In this document: positions 1 to 9,070 of the stretch, in pieces
Position numbering within the stretch: position 1 is the first letter of the stretch
Layout of the letters: each line of letters starts with the position of its first letter
The notes under the pieces: generated by a model
The model's database searches: none
What the model was told of the DNA's origin: nothing
Seen by the model: only the letters and a program-made list of their open reading frames with translations
Made by a program: the position numbers and the translations under genes
Source of the DNA: Xenorhabdus cabanillasii
GTDB taxonomy: Bacteria > Pseudomonadota > Gammaproteobacteria > Enterobacterales > Enterobacteriaceae
Direction: 5' to 3'
Length of the DNA stretch: 64,000 bases
Assembly: GCF_003386665.1 (NCBI RefSeq)
Contig: NZ_QTUB01000001.1
Span: forward strand, 682,001-746,000

Positions 1-1
1 T

Positions 2-226
2 GCCTGTACCAAAGGAAAATTTAAGATGGTTTATCCCTTTGATGAAATGGCAACCGTTCATGAAGGATCCGTGAAACTGACGGATGTTAAAACGGGGATT
101 ATGGTCGAATACCACGAAGGTGACTCATGGTTTGCGGCGAAAGGCGCTGAAGTCTTGTGGGAGATCACCAGTGAACGCTTCGTTAAACACTATATGGCAT
201 GTGTCAATGCTCAGGTTTCAGACTGA
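2..226 (+). CDS. Cupin-fold protein, 5'-truncated by window edge
   Basis: The reading frame is open from the first bases of the window to a TGA at 224-226, so only the C-terminal ~74 residues are present; the ATG at 26 is internal rather than the start. The visible part has the short beta-strand and glycine pattern of a small cupin (HEGSVKLTDVKTG, YHEGDSWFAAKGAEVLWEI), like the EutQ/DUF861 group. Such proteins are single beta-barrel domains, often metal-binding, with varied roles, so no reaction is assigned. It ends 15 bases before the aldehyde dehydrogenase, whose ribosome site lies in that gap, so the two are probably cotranscribed. Confidence 0.6.
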   Translation, partial: ACTKGKFKMVYPFDEMATVHEGSVKLTDVKTGIMVEYHEGDSWFAAKGAEVLWEITSERFVKHYMACVNAQVSD

Positions 227-241
227 CAAGGGGGAAATATA

Positions 242-1735
242 ATGAGTGAAATCACTTTGCTAGATTCCGTTACAGCTTTTTTGCAACGTTCTCATGGCCA
301 TTATATCAATGGACAGGCTGTTCGTGGTCAGGAAGGCAAAACCTTTTCGGTCGTTAACCCTGCATCTGATGAGGTGATTGCTACTGTCAACCGGGGAAGT
401 CAGGCAGAAGCTAATGCCGCTATGGAAGCGGCATCAACGGCTTTTCATGGTTCATGGGCACAGACTTCTCCTATGGAACGTGGCAATTGTCTGATTCGAT
501 TGGCGGATTTACTGCAAAAACATAGTGAAGAACTTGCTCAGCTTGAAAGTCTGTGTTCAGGAAAAACCATTCAGCTATCACGTATGCTGGAGGTTGGTGC
601 TTCTGCTGAGTACTTGCGCTACTTCGCCGGTTGGTCGAGCAAAATAAGCGGTGAAACGCTGAATGTTTCATTGCCATCATTCAAAGGGGAGCAATATACC
701 GCTTTTACCCGTCGTGAACCTGTTGGTGTGGTAGTCGGGATTATTCCATGGAATTTCTCGATTATGATCGCCATCTGGAAACTGGGAGCGGCATTGGCCT
801 GTGGTTGTACGATTGTTCTGAAACCCAGCGAATATACTCCCTTAACTATGCTGCGTGTGGCAGAACTGGCGAAGGAAGCCGGAATTCCTGATGGTGTGAT
901 CAACATTGTTAATGGTTCTGGTACTGATGTGGGGGCGGAACTACTCGCTCATCCACTATGTGCCAAAGTCACTTTTACGGGATCAGTCCCTACTGGCTTA
1001 CTGATTGGTCAATCTGTGATGGAAAACGGCCTGCTCCGTGCAACGTTGGAGTTGGGAGGCAAAAATGCGGCGGCTTTCTTGGCGGATATGTCTGTCGAGA
1101 AAATTGTTGAAGGAATATTAGAAGCTGGTTATGTGAATCAGGGGCAAATTTGTGCAGCGGCGGAACGTTTCTATATTCCTTCTGTTCACATGGATGCGGT
1201 TTTGAAATTACTTTCTGAACGTTTGTCTGCGATGAAGATTGGCTCTCCCCTTGATGAAACAACAGAGATGGGACCTTTGGCAAACAAAGAGCATTACGAA
1301 AAAATTCTGTCTCTGTTTGAAAAAGCGCGCCAGGAGGGGAATGAAATCATATATGGTGGCCGTGCACTGGAAGGGAAAGGTTTCTTTGTTATGCCAACCG
1401 TGATCCGTGCGAAAAGCGCCGAAGATACGTTAATGAAAGAAGAAACGTTCGGCCCGATAGGGACCTTCCTCAGTTACGATGATGAGGAAGAGCTGATTGC
1501 CATGATGAATGCAACGCCATTCGGCTTATCTGCCAGTTTATGGACAAACGACTTAAGTAAGGCAATGCGCATGATCCCACGTATCCGGGCGGGTATTTTA
1601 TGGATTAACATGCATACGTTCCTTGATCCCGCAGTTCCGTTTGGTGGTATGAAATCTTCAGGAATTGGTCGTGAGTTTGGCAAGGAATTCATTGAGCACT
1701 ACACAGAACTAAAATCGGTCATGATGCGATATTGA
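242..1735 (+). CDS. NAD(P)-dependent aldehyde dehydrogenase, phenylacetaldehyde dehydrogenase (FeaB)-like
   Basis: A full-length 497-residue ALDH-superfamily enzyme, oxidising an aldehyde to its acid in the cytoplasm. The IPWNF cofactor-site motif, the general-base Glu270 in LELGGKN and the catalytic Cys304 in NQGQICAA are all present. From memory the whole protein resembles E. coli FeaB (shared blocks LTMLRVAELA-EAGIPDG and LPFGGMK-SG near the C-terminus) more than BetB or PuuC, so an aromatic aldehyde is a reasonable guess but the substrate is not proven. A good ribosome site (AAGGGGGAAA) precedes the ATG. It follows the truncated cupin gene with a 15-base gap; a weak inverted repeat (CAGGTTG 1766-1772 / CAACCTG 1794-1800) may end the transcript. 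Confidence 0.85.
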   Translation: MSEITLLDSVTAFLQRSHGHYINGQAVRGQEGKTFSVVNPASDEVIATVNRGSQAEANAAMEAASTAFHGSWAQTSPMERGNCLIRLADLLQKHSEELAQLESLCSGKTIQLSRMLEVGASAEYLRYFAGWSSKISGETLNVSLPSFKGEQYTAFTRREPVGVVVGIIPWNFSIMIAIWKLGAALACGCTIVLKPSEYTPLTMLRVAELAKEAGIPDGVINIVNGSGTDVGAELLAHPLCAKVTFTGSVPTGLLIGQSVMENGLLRATLELGGKNAAAFLADMSVEKIVEGILEAGYVNQGQICAAAERFYIPSVHMDAVLKLLSERLSAMKIGSPLDETTEMGPLANKEHYEKILSLFEKARQEGNEIIYGGRALEGKGFFVMPTVIRAKSAEDTLMKEETFGPIGTFLSYDDEEELIAMMNATPFGLSASLWTNDLSKAMRMIPRIRAGILWINMHTFLDPAVPFGGMKSSGIGREFGKEFIEHYTELKSVMMRY

Positions 1736-1807
1736 TAGCAACAGGCCATTTATACTAACAAATTTCAGGTTGTCTCATAGAGCGTAAACGGGGCAACCTG
1801 TAATAAA

Positions 1808-1825
1808 TTGTCATAAATGTGTTAT
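1808..1825 (+). promoter_or_regulatory. Pho box (PhoB operator) upstream of phoA
   Basis: TTGTCATAAATGTGTTAT closely follows the 18-base Pho box pattern of two seven-base direct repeats of the CTGTCAT type separated by four A/T-rich bases. It sits about 100 bases before the phoA start. A second, poorer copy (ATGTCATATTAGGTG) begins near 1841. This implies induction by PhoB under phosphate starvation. Confidence 0.75.
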
Positions 1826-1924
1826 TAACTTTTCACAGTAATGTCATATTAGGTGTTCACTATTTGGGGATAAATTCATATTTATGGTGTTTTGTTTAAT
1901 TTTCCCGAAAGTAAGGAACCCTCT

Positions 1925-3376
1925 ATGCCTTATAGCTACATCCCCTCCCGTAATTACACAAAAAACTTGCTAATTCTTACTATCGCCATATTAATGTCAG
2001 GAACCTGTTTATCTGCACGAGCCGGTAATACAGATAACATCATGGCAGAACCCCGTTTGGCCCATGGAGATATAACCCAGTTCGGTGGTGCCCGTCGTCT
2101 TACCAAAGATCAAACGGATGCTCTTAAAGCAGCATTGAGTAATAAGAAAGCGAAGAATGTTATTCTGTTTATCGGTGATGGTATGGGTGATTCTGAAATC
2201 ACATTAGCCCGTAATTATTCACAAGGCGCTGGGGGGGTTTTTAAGGGAATTGATGCACTGCCTTTTACTGGTCAATACACGCATTACTCTCTGAATAAAG
2301 AGACGAAGAAACCAAACTATGTCACGGATTCTGCTGCTTCTGCCACTGCGTGGTCAACAGGGACGAAAACCTATAATGGTGCGTTGGGCATTGATGTTTT
2401 TGGTAAAGCACATCAGTCATTACTGGAGTTAGCAAAGAAAAACGGAAAAGCGACAGGAAATGTTACGACGGCCGAAGTTCAGGATGCTACACCAGCCGCG
2501 TTGTATGCCCATATCACAAACCGTAAATGCTATGGCCCACGGGAAACTTCGGCAAAATGTCCTACCGATGCTTTAGAAAACGGTGGTAAAGGTTCTATCA
2601 CAGAACAGCTTTTAGTTGTGCGTTCCGATATTACTTTGGGGGGCGGTGCTAAAAGCTTTGAGCAACAATCGTTATCCGGCGTTAATAAAGGAAAAACGCT
2701 GAAACGACAAGCCCTGGAACAAGGGTATCAATGGGTAACGGATATAAAATCATTACATGGTATTCAAGAGGCCAATCAGAAAAAACCACTGTTGGGATTG
2801 TTCAATGATGGAAATATGGCTGTGATCTGGGAAGGGCCAAAAGCGGTTTATCATGGCAACATTAATGAAGCGCCAGTGAAGTGTAAAATTAACACTGATC
2901 GTAATTCCGCTGAACCCACATTGGCACAACTAACAGAAAAAGCGATTGATTTACTGAAAACCAATAAGAATGGATTCTTCTTGCAGGTGGAAAGTGCTTC
3001 GATTGATAAACAAGATCATGAAGCTAACCCTTGTGCCCAAATTGGGGAAACAGTGGCATTAGATGAAGCTGTACAAGCGGGTTTGAAATTTGCAAAGCAA
3101 CATGGAGACACTTTAGTTATTGTTACGGCTGATCATGCTCATTCCAGCCAGATTATTGAACCCGATGTTAAATCCCCCGGACTGACCCGCTCATTGATTA
3201 CCAAAGATGGTGCAGTCATCACTGTAAACTATAGCGATTCAGAAAAAGACAAACAAAATCATACCGGAACACAATTACGTGTTGCCGCTTATGGCCCTTA
3301 TGCAGCCAATGTTGTTGGTTTAACTGATCAAACCGATTTGTTCTTTACCATACGTGATGCGATGGAATTGAAATAA
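1925..3376 (+). CDS. phoA: Alkaline phosphatase, periplasmic
   Basis: A 483-residue secreted phosphomonoesterase of the PhoA family. The N-terminus is a Sec signal peptide (basic start, hydrophobic [12 protein letters not shown], cleavage near SARA). The catalytic DSAASATAW motif puts the nucleophile at Ser136, next to metal ligand Asp135; [10 protein letters not shown] supplies further metal ligands, and [15 protein letters not shown] and TADHAHSS hold the zinc-binding Asp/His residues. Four cysteines in the mature part fit the usual disulfides. The ATG at 1925 is chosen because TAAGGAACC lies just upstream; a TTG at 1892 would add 11 residues and has no ribosome site. Preceded by a Pho box, so phosphate-regulated. 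Length matches E. coli PhoA (471). Confidence 0.95.
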   Translation: MPYSYIPSRNYTKNLLILTIAILMSGTCLSARAGNTDNIMAEPRLAHGDITQFGGARRLTKDQTDALKAALSNKKAKNVILFIGDGMGDSEITLARNYSQGAGGVFKGIDALPFTGQYTHYSLNKETKKPNYVTDSAASATAWSTGTKTYNGALGIDVFGKAHQSLLELAKKNGKATGNVTTAEVQDATPAALYAHITNRKCYGPRETSAKCPTDALENGGKGSITEQLLVVRSDITLGGGAKSFEQQSLSGVNKGKTLKRQALEQGYQWVTDIKSLHGIQEANQKKPLLGLFNDGNMAVIWEGPKAVYHGNINEAPVKCKINTDRNSAEPTLAQLTEKAIDLLKTNKNGFFLQVESASIDKQDHEANPCAQIGETVALDEAVQAGLKFAKQHGDTLVIVTADHAHSSQIIEPDVKSPGLTRSLITKDGAVITVNYSDSEKDKQNHTGTQLRVAAYGPYAANVVGLTDQTDLFFTIRDAMELK

Positions 3377-3472
3377 TAAGGTAATGAATGTTGTTATAGA
3401 TTTTCAATTTGTGATTAAGGTGCCACACTATATGATAGTGGGAATTATTATCATTTATTGTGGCGGTTGATT

Positions 3473-3745
3473 ATGACCAGTGTAAAGCGGAATCTAAAGC
3501 TGACTGTCTGGCACAGTATTACGGGATTGTGGGGTATTCTGCTATCCAGTTTGGTTACATTCGCATTAGTAATAACAGGAGCAGGGATAGAACAATTTAA
3601 AATCAGCATCCAGGGGGCAATGATTTTAACACTTTTGCTATTGTTACATCGTAATGCCCGCCATTTTTTGCTGCTCCCTGCCGGGATTGCTGTGACATGT
3701 AGTTTGTTTGCTGGTTTGCGTTATTTAGGGCACTTTCATTTTTGA
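3473..3745 (+). CDS. Small membrane protein of DUF1435 (YjjZ) type
   Basis: A 90-residue protein with about three hydrophobic segments (roughly residues 14-35, 45-58 and 62-80), so probably an inner-membrane protein of unknown function. The pattern GLWGILL ... LTLLLLLHRNARHFLLLP is what I recall for DUF1435 proteins. Position supports this: in E. coli the DUF1435 gene yjjZ lies next to the tRNA-Leu(CAG) cluster and rsmC, as here. ATG at 3473 is preferred to a TTG at 3458. No function can be given. Confidence 0.6.
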   Translation: MTSVKRNLKLTVWHSITGLWGILLSSLVTFALVITGAGIEQFKISIQGAMILTLLLLLHRNARHFLLLPAGIAVTCSLFAGLRYLGHFHF

Positions 3746-3847
3746 GAGTAGTAAGATGTAATTATGGGGATAAAACCAAAAAAAAGAACGGAGAAAAAGC
3801 GAGAAAAATGTGAAACAGATAAGAGATGAGCAGATAAGTATTAACAG

Positions 3848-3934
3848 TGGTGCGAAGGGGGGGACTTGAACCCCCACGTCCGTAAGGACACTAACACCTG
3901 AAGCTAGCGCGTCTACCAATTCCGCCACCCTCGC
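3848..3934 (-). tRNA. tRNA-Leu (CAG anticodon), copy 1
   Basis: The minus strand reads GCGAGGGTGGCGGAATTGG at the 5' end, has a CTTCAGGTG anticodon loop (anticodon CAG), a long class II variable arm with stem GTCC/GGAC, GGTTCAAGTCC T-arm and an encoded CCA. It is almost identical to E. coli leuP/Q/V tRNA, which occupies the same place next to rsmC. 87 bases including CCA. Confidence 0.97.
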
Positions 3935-4006
3935 AGGTACTGCTACTTATCTGGTTTGTTTAACTGATTTATCCAGTTGATTCGTTTAATCGATAGTTAT
4001 CTGATT

Positions 4007-4093
4007 TGGTGCGAAGGGGGGGACTTGAACCCCCACGTTCGTAAGAACACTAACACCTGAAGCTAGCGCGTCTACCAATTCCGCCACCCTCGC
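4007..4093 (-). tRNA. tRNA-Leu (CAG anticodon), copy 2
   Basis: Identical in plan to the neighbouring copy, 72 bases away, with encoded CCA. The only differences are in the variable-arm stem, which reads GTTC/GAAC in place of GTCC/GGAC: both sides changed together, preserving pairing. On the minus strand this copy comes first, so the two are probably one transcript. Confidence 0.97.
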
Positions 4094-4270
4094 AAATTCA
4101 GACACTATCATTTAAATAGACAACCACTTAAACAGATAGTATGGGGGCGAATTCTAGAGATTTTACGGCTGACGTCAATCATTATTTATCGGGAGAAAGT
4201 ATGATTGATGCAAAAATCGACATATCGGTATTGCCCACCCATTTGGGAAGGGCAATGGTTATTTGATTCG

Positions 4271-5284
4271 TTACTTTTTAGTGGCTTGATAAATTTTGAA
4301 TTTACCTGTCTGAGCAATCACTTCGTGTTTACCAAAAGCGCTATCCAGCAGCTCCGGGTAAGGTAAAAAAGCATTTGCTACGATCCGAAACTTACCACCA
4401 TATTTCAGATAGTTGGGTGCCATGCGGATTATATCATCAGCCGCTGACAGATTTGTCTTCAGGCCGTCATGGAATGGCGGATTGGAAATGATCCAGTCGA
4501 ATTTTTCTTCAATAGCGGAGTAAACATTACTGGTAATGACATTCCCTTCCAGTGTATTTGCTTTCAGTGTCGCTTTACTGGATGTGATAGCTGCTGCATT
4601 GACATCGCTGAGTGTCAGTGACAAGCCGGGGTTATTTTTACCCAACACCGTTGCTAAGACACCAGAGCCACAAGCGATGTCCAGCAGGTTGCCAGAAATC
4701 GGTGTATCAAACGTAGAGAGCAGAAGACGGCTGCCAACATCCAGATTATCCTGACTGAATACGCCGGGCAATGTATTGACAGTGACATCGCCGACTTGAT
4801 AGCTGTTCCACCAATTGTTCTGATCAAACTGAACCTGATACTCCAGTTGACCGTAAAAAAGGCTGCAACGGCGGGCGCTGTCTACTTTGCGGAAAGTGGC
4901 AATGCCTTCCATCAGTTTATCAACGCTACGAACACCACTGCGATTTTCGCCGACAATAAAAACATCGGTTCCGACAGGCAGAATGGAAAACAGACTGCGA
5001 AGTTGGAAACGTGCTTCATGCTTGCTTTTTGGCCAATAATAAATCAGCGTATCACATCCTTTGACAAATGTGCTGTCCGCAGTAAGACCAAACGAGGCAT
5101 TATCACCCAGTGTGCGGATCAGTGACTGCCAGTGATGATATTGATTAGTATGTACCCGCACACTTGCAGCTTCAATTTCCGTTGCCAGAGTATCCTGAAG
5201 GTCACCCGCAAAAAGCAGATGATGGGAGCGGAATTGCTCTTGATGGCGCAGGATAACCTCACTGGCCGGTGTTAATACTGACAT
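4271..5284 (-). CDS. rsmC: 16S rRNA m2G1207 methyltransferase
   Basis: A 337-residue SAM-dependent methyltransferase that methylates G1207 of 16S rRNA in the 30S subunit. It has the RsmC two-domain plan: a degenerate N-terminal methyltransferase-like half and a catalytic C-terminal half with the SAM-binding [16 protein letters not shown] (about residue 200) and the NPPF-type catalytic motif in SNPPFHDG (about 267). It lies beside the tRNA-Leu pair and divergent from holD, as in E. coli. The gene starts at the ATG giving [10 protein letters not shown]. Confidence 0.95.
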   Translation of the reverse strand: MSVLTPASEVILRHQEQFRSHHLLFAGDLQDTLATEIEAASVRVHTNQYHHWQSLIRTLGDNASFGLTADSTFVKGCDTLIYYWPKSKHEARFQLRSLFSILPVGTDVFIVGENRSGVRSVDKLMEGIATFRKVDSARRCSLFYGQLEYQVQFDQNNWWNSYQVGDVTVNTLPGVFSQDNLDVGSRLLLSTFDTPISGNLLDIACGSGVLATVLGKNNPGLSLTLSDVNAAAITSSKATLKANTLEGNVITSNVYSAIEEKFDWIISNPPFHDGLKTNLSAADDIIRMAPNYLKYGGKFRIVANAFLPYPELLDSAFGKHEVIAQTGKFKIYQATKK

Positions 5285-5382
5285 CTATGATTAGCTCCTT
5301 ATAAATCTTTATCCAGTAACAATTATCTGTGGGCAAAGCTGAGATACCGTGTTGATTGGCGCAGAGATAAGCCCTCTGATAA

Positions 5383-5443
5383 TATACCTTTCATCTTTCA
5401 AGTTGCAGTTTTGTTGGCTGCAACTTGAAATCTATTAGGTATA
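5383..5443. repeat. Dispersed palindromic repeat, copy a
   Basis: A 61-base imperfect palindrome bounded by TATACC and GGTATA, with inner arms TTTCAAGTTGCAG and CTGCAACTTGAAA around TTTTGTTGG. This is the best-preserved of at least six related copies in the window. It lies between rsmC and holD and ends about 40 bases before the holD start. Confidence 0.85.
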
Positions 5444-5484
5444 TATTACCTGTTATTTTTTATGGCAGATGGAATAAAAACACG

Positions 5485-5895
5485 ATGACAAAGCGTGACA
5501 GATCACTTACTCGATTGGGCATTACCCAATGGGTTTTGCGTAGCCCTGCGACCCTGCGAGGTGAATTATCTGTCCTCATCCCTGACTCAACCCGTCTGTT
5601 GATCATTAGCCATGATCACATTGACTTAAGTCATGCATTACTTGCTGATATTTTCACAGCCATGGGGATTAATGTCTCATCAGTTTATTGCATCACGACA
5701 AAAGATGTTGAGTTACTTTCGGAATCAATCCACTGCCCATGCTGGCTGTTGGGGGTTGATATTACCTTATCAATACAAGGGATTTCTTTGAGAAGCCCTG
5801 CATTAAATGATTTATCCCTTGATGGGGATGCAAAACGCGCTCTTTGGCAACAAATTTACCATTATGAAGAATATTTCTCTATTAACTCCCGTTGA
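5485..5895 (+). CDS. holD: DNA polymerase III psi subunit
   Basis: A 136-residue psi subunit of the clamp-loader, which with chi links the holoenzyme to SSB. Recognised by LGITQWVLRSPATLRGE at the N-terminus, conserved SHC-W-LG in the middle and ALWQQIYHYE near the end, all matching E. coli HolD in order. ATG at 5485 is chosen because it gives the MTxRD-type N-terminus of the family; an upstream ATG at 5425 would run through the palindromic repeat. Its last 32 bases overlap rimI, the same arrangement as in E. coli. Confidence 0.9.
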   Translation: MTKRDRSLTRLGITQWVLRSPATLRGELSVLIPDSTRLLIISHDHIDLSHALLADIFTAMGINVSSVYCITTKDVELLSESIHCPCWLLGVDITLSIQGISLRSPALNDLSLDGDAKRALWQQIYHYEEYFSINSR

Positions 5896-6313
5896 TCTTC
5901 CCGTTGCATTTCAAATAGAGCAGATCAGCCATGCTTTTCCCTGGAGTAAAAAAACTTTTTATTCTAATCAGGGAGAACGCTATCTCAATTACAAAATCGT
6001 GCTTAATGACCAGATGATTGGTTTTGCAATAGTACAGTGTGTTTTAGATGAAGCGACACTCTTTAATATCGCTATTCATCCTGAGTATCAATCACAGGGG
6101 CATGGGAAAACATTGCTGAAATACTTGATCGATGTATTACCTCAAAAGCAGATTAATACGTTGTGGCTTGAAGTACGATATTCAAACAGGTCGGCGATTC
6201 GTTTGTATGAAGATTTGGGATTTAACGAAGTTTCCATTCGCAAAAACTATTACCCAACCGCGACAGGAAAAGAAGACGCAATCATTATGGCGTTGCCGTT
6301 ATTTGGAGAGTAA
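5864..6313 (+). CDS. rimI: Ribosomal protein bS18 N-alpha-acetyltransferase
   Basis: A 149-residue GNAT enzyme that acetylates the N-terminal alanine of ribosomal protein bS18. The acetyl-CoA loop is visible in HPEYQSQGHGKTLL, followed by LEVRYSNRSAIRLYEDLGF and RKNYYP, all RimI hallmarks. The ATG at 5864 gives the expected length (E. coli 148) and lies inside holD, implying coupled translation. E. coli has yjjG between rimI and prfC; here the following 160 bases hold no gene. Confidence 0.93.
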   Translation: MKNISLLTPVDLPVAFQIEQISHAFPWSKKTFYSNQGERYLNYKIVLNDQMIGFAIVQCVLDEATLFNIAIHPEYQSQGHGKTLLKYLIDVLPQKQINTLWLEVRYSNRSAIRLYEDLGFNEVSIRKNYYPTATGKEDAIIMALPLFGE

Positions 6314-6473
6314 CGGAGTTTTACACCATATTGAGTATCATTGGTTGTCTATAACGCCAAGTTCAGCGAAAATAAGCGCCAATCACGATTAACATGCCGG
6401 ATCCGAAGGTGAAGCGTCATTCTGTGCATCACAAACGGTAGTTATCCGCGCGTAGACTAGAAGATTTCAATTA

Positions 6474-8063
6474 ATGTCAAATTCCTCATTCTTGCAAGAA
6501 GTAGCCAAGCGGAGAACCTTTGCAATAATTTCTCACCCCGATGCGGGTAAAACGACTATTACTGAAAAGGTATTGCTGTTCGGACAGGCTATTCAGAAAG
6601 CGGGTACGGTAAAAGGCCGGGGTTCCAGTCAGCACGCTAAATCAGACTGGATGGAGATGGAAAAGCAACGTGGTATCTCCATTACCACCTCGGTGATGCA
6701 GTTTCCTTATAGTGATTGTCTGGTTAACTTACTGGATACTCCGGGGCATGAGGATTTCTCCGAAGATACTTATCGTACTCTGACTGCGGTGGACTGCTGT
6801 TTGATGGTAATTGACGCTGCTAAAGGTGTTGAGGATCGTACCCGTAAACTGATGGAAGTCACCCGCCTGCGTGATACGCCGATCCTGACATTCATGAATA
6901 AACTCGACCGTGATATCCGCGATCCGATGGAATTGATGGATGAAGTGGAAAACGAGTTAAATATCGCCTGTAGCCCGATCACATGGCCGATCGGCTGTGG
7001 TAAATCATTTAAAGGGGTTTATCATCTCTATCTGGATGAAATTTATCTGTATCAATCTGGTCAGGGGCATACGATTCAGGAAGTCCGGGCTATTAAAGGG
7101 CTGGATAACCCTGAGCTGGATGCGGTAGTTGGTGAGGATCTGGCTAATCAGTTACGTGAAGAGCTGGAACTGGTCAAAGGTGCCTCACACGAATTCGATC
7201 TGGATGCCTTCTTACAAGGTGAATTAACCCCGGTATTTTTCGGTACTGCACTCGGTAATTTTGGTGTTGATCACATGCTGGATGGCCTTGTGAAATGGGC
7301 ACCGATGCCAATGCCTCGTCAGGCTGATGCACGTGAAGTCACTGCAAAAGAAGAAAAATTCACGGGTTTTGTTTTTAAAATTCAGGCTAATATGGATCCG
7401 AAACACCGTGACCGAGTGGCATTTTTGCGTGTCGTTTCTGGTAAATACGAAAAAGGCATGAAACTGCGTCAGGTGCGTACCAAAAAAGATGTGGTTATTT
7501 CAGATGCGCTGACTTTTATGGCCGGAGATCGCTCCCATGTCGAAGATGCGTATCCGGGAGACATTATTGGCCTGCACAACCATGGCACGATTCAGATTGG
7601 TGATACCTTTACCCAGGGTGAAGAACTGAAATTCACAGGCATTCCAAACTTTGCCCCTGAATTGTTCCGTCGTATTCGGTTGCGTGATCCACTGAAACAA
7701 AAACAATTGTTGAAAGGCCTTGTTCAGTTATCAGAAGAGGGCGCAGTACAGGTATTTCGCCCATTAACCAATAATGACCTGATCGTTGGGGCAGTGGGTG
7801 TACTTCAGTTTGATGTTGTTGTGTCCCGTTTGAAGAGTGAATATAACGTTGAAGCGCTGTATGAACCTGTCAACGTTTCTACTGCACGTTGGGTAGAATG
7901 TAATGATGTCAAGAAACTGGAAGAGTTCAAACGCAAGAGTGAGCAAAATCTGGCACTTGATGGTGGCGATAACCTGACTTACATTGCACCAACCATGGTT
8001 AATTTAAATCTGACCAGTGAACGTTATCCTGATATTGTTTTCCGTAAGACGCGGGAACACTAA
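6474..8063 (+). CDS. prfC: Peptide chain release factor 3 (GTPase)
   Basis: A 529-residue translational GTPase that recycles RF1/RF2 from the ribosome after termination. The G domain shows G1 SHPDAGKTT (near residue 20), the switch region [13 protein letters not shown]3 DTPGHEDF and G4 NKLDRD; the later beta-barrel domain and the RF3-specific C-terminal part ([14 protein letters not shown] onward) are complete. Length equals the E. coli protein. A strong terminator follows within 12 bases. Confidence 0.97.
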   Translation: MSNSSFLQEVAKRRTFAIISHPDAGKTTITEKVLLFGQAIQKAGTVKGRGSSQHAKSDWMEMEKQRGISITTSVMQFPYSDCLVNLLDTPGHEDFSEDTYRTLTAVDCCLMVIDAAKGVEDRTRKLMEVTRLRDTPILTFMNKLDRDIRDPMELMDEVENELNIACSPITWPIGCGKSFKGVYHLYLDEIYLYQSGQGHTIQEVRAIKGLDNPELDAVVGEDLANQLREELELVKGASHEFDLDAFLQGELTPVFFGTALGNFGVDHMLDGLVKWAPMPMPRQADAREVTAKEEKFTGFVFKIQANMDPKHRDRVAFLRVVSGKYEKGMKLRQVRTKKDVVISDALTFMAGDRSHVEDAYPGDIIGLHNHGTIQIGDTFTQGEELKFTGIPNFAPELFRRIRLRDPLKQKQLLKGLVQLSEEGAVQVFRPLTNNDLIVGAVGVLQFDVVVSRLKSEYNVEALYEPVNVSTARWVECNDVKKLEEFKRKSEQNLALDGGDNLTYIAPTMVNLNLTSERYPDIVFRKTREH

Positions 8064-8074
8064 TATTTTTTCGG

Positions 8075-8098
8075 GGCCAACAAGTCGTTGGCCTTTTT
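8075..8098 (+). terminator. Rho-independent terminator of prfC
   Basis: GGCCAAC, a five-base loop, GTTGGCC, then five T. Confidence 0.9.
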
Positions 8099-8260
8099 AA
8101 TTTGTTACTCCATTCTAAATATATTGGTTATGCTATATTTAAAGCATAATTTTCTGGCTTAAGAAAATATACGTTATTTATTGTAAAGCCCATTTCATCC
8201 CCATAATTTGATGATATATCATCTTCTGACAATTTAGCTTAGTTAAGGGAAGGTAGTAGG

Positions 8261-8704
8261 ATGAAAAAATCAACGTTCACACACTCACTCCTGTCCGTTG
8301 TTTTAGGATCGGTTTTAAGCTTGGTATTGATAAGTGGCAGCGTATCAGCCGCAGAAACATCTTCAGGCAATGCTATAGAAAGTAATTCCTTAGAAAATAA
8401 AATATTAGAAAATACGAGCCAGAAAATTGATAATTCAATCAAGAACGCAGCGGAAAAATTTGATAACTCACTGAAACAAGTAGGTAGTTCTATTGATGAT
8501 AGTGTTATTACTGCCAAAATAAAAGAAAAGTTACTGGAATATAAAGGGATTAATAGTAACAATATTTCAGTGAAAACGGAAAAAGGCGTGGTTTATCTTT
8601 CCGGTTTTGTCAAAAATGAAGAACAGGTTAAGCGGGTTATCAAAATTGCGCATCAAGTAGATGGAGTTAAGTTCGTAAACAGTACGTTAACTATCAAAAA
8701 ATAA
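8261..8704 (+). CDS. osmY: OsmY-like periplasmic BON-domain protein (single BON)
   Basis: A 147-residue exported protein: Sec signal peptide (KKSTFTHSLLSVVLGSVLSLV, cleavage near VSAAE), a polar and probably helical stretch to about residue 80, then one BON domain (DDSVITAKIKEKLL ... VKTEKGVVYLSGFV ... VKFVNSTLTIKK). BON domains bind membranes or phospholipid, and OsmY is a periplasmic protein induced by osmotic stress and stationary phase. E. coli OsmY has two BON domains and about 200 residues; this one has only one. Position between prfC and yjjU matches osmY, so it is probably the shortened orthologue. A terminator follows. Confidence 0.75.
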   Translation: MKKSTFTHSLLSVVLGSVLSLVLISGSVSAAETSSGNAIESNSLENKILENTSQKIDNSIKNAAEKFDNSLKQVGSSIDDSVITAKIKEKLLEYKGINSNNISVKTEKGVVYLSGFVKNEEQVKRVIKIAHQVDGVKFVNSTLTIKK

Positions 8705-8718
8705 TGCGTATTTTGCTG

Positions 8719-8746
8719 GAGTGGCAGATAATAGGCCACTCTTTTT
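8719..8746 (+). terminator. Rho-independent terminator of the osmY-like gene
   Basis: GAGTGGC, nine-base loop, GCCACTC, then five T. Confidence 0.9.
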
Positions 8747-8956
8747 GTTTTTATTCTCCAGGTCTCCAAATAAAACCCAACCTGATTAAGCGATTAACTT
8801 TTCAAGAGGCATAATATGTGCTGTCTATTCAAAGAGTAAGCAAATGCTTGTCTGTTGGTGAATTAATCTTCATTATTTAATCCAAGTTTTATAAATATAA
8901 ACACACTGTTTTTTACAAGCACTTTGTTTGCATAACAATATACTAATAGACAGTTA

Positions 8957-9024
8957 TATACCCAATGGATGTCAAAAGGCGTCGCAGCCAACACAAAGAG
9001 ACAACTTGAAAGACGGAGGGTATA
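8957..9024. repeat. Dispersed palindromic repeat, copy b (in the osmY-yjjU gap)
   Basis: Bounded by TATACCC and GGGTATA, with a GCAGCCAACA centre and an ACAACTTGAAAGACGG right arm; it is diverged and longer (68 bases). The rest of the gap from 8705 to 9070 holds only the osmY terminator and AT-rich sequence; I see no credible gene there. Confidence 0.65.
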
Positions 9025-9070
9025 ACTCAAATTGCATTTTGAAACTGACATTGACTTTGCAGGGGGGATT

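Noticed and set aside
3725-3928. 67-residue minus-strand frame beginning MAELVDALASGV
   Set aside because: It is a translation of the tRNA-Leu gene, a frequent annotation artefact.
6132-6392. 86-residue frame overlapping rimI, considered as a replacement for yjjG
   Set aside because: It is an alternate frame of rimI plus noncoding DNA and has no HAD phosphatase motif.
8863-9051. 62-residue minus-strand frame between osmY and yjjU
   Set aside because: Crosses a palindromic repeat, has no ribosome site and no recognisable product.
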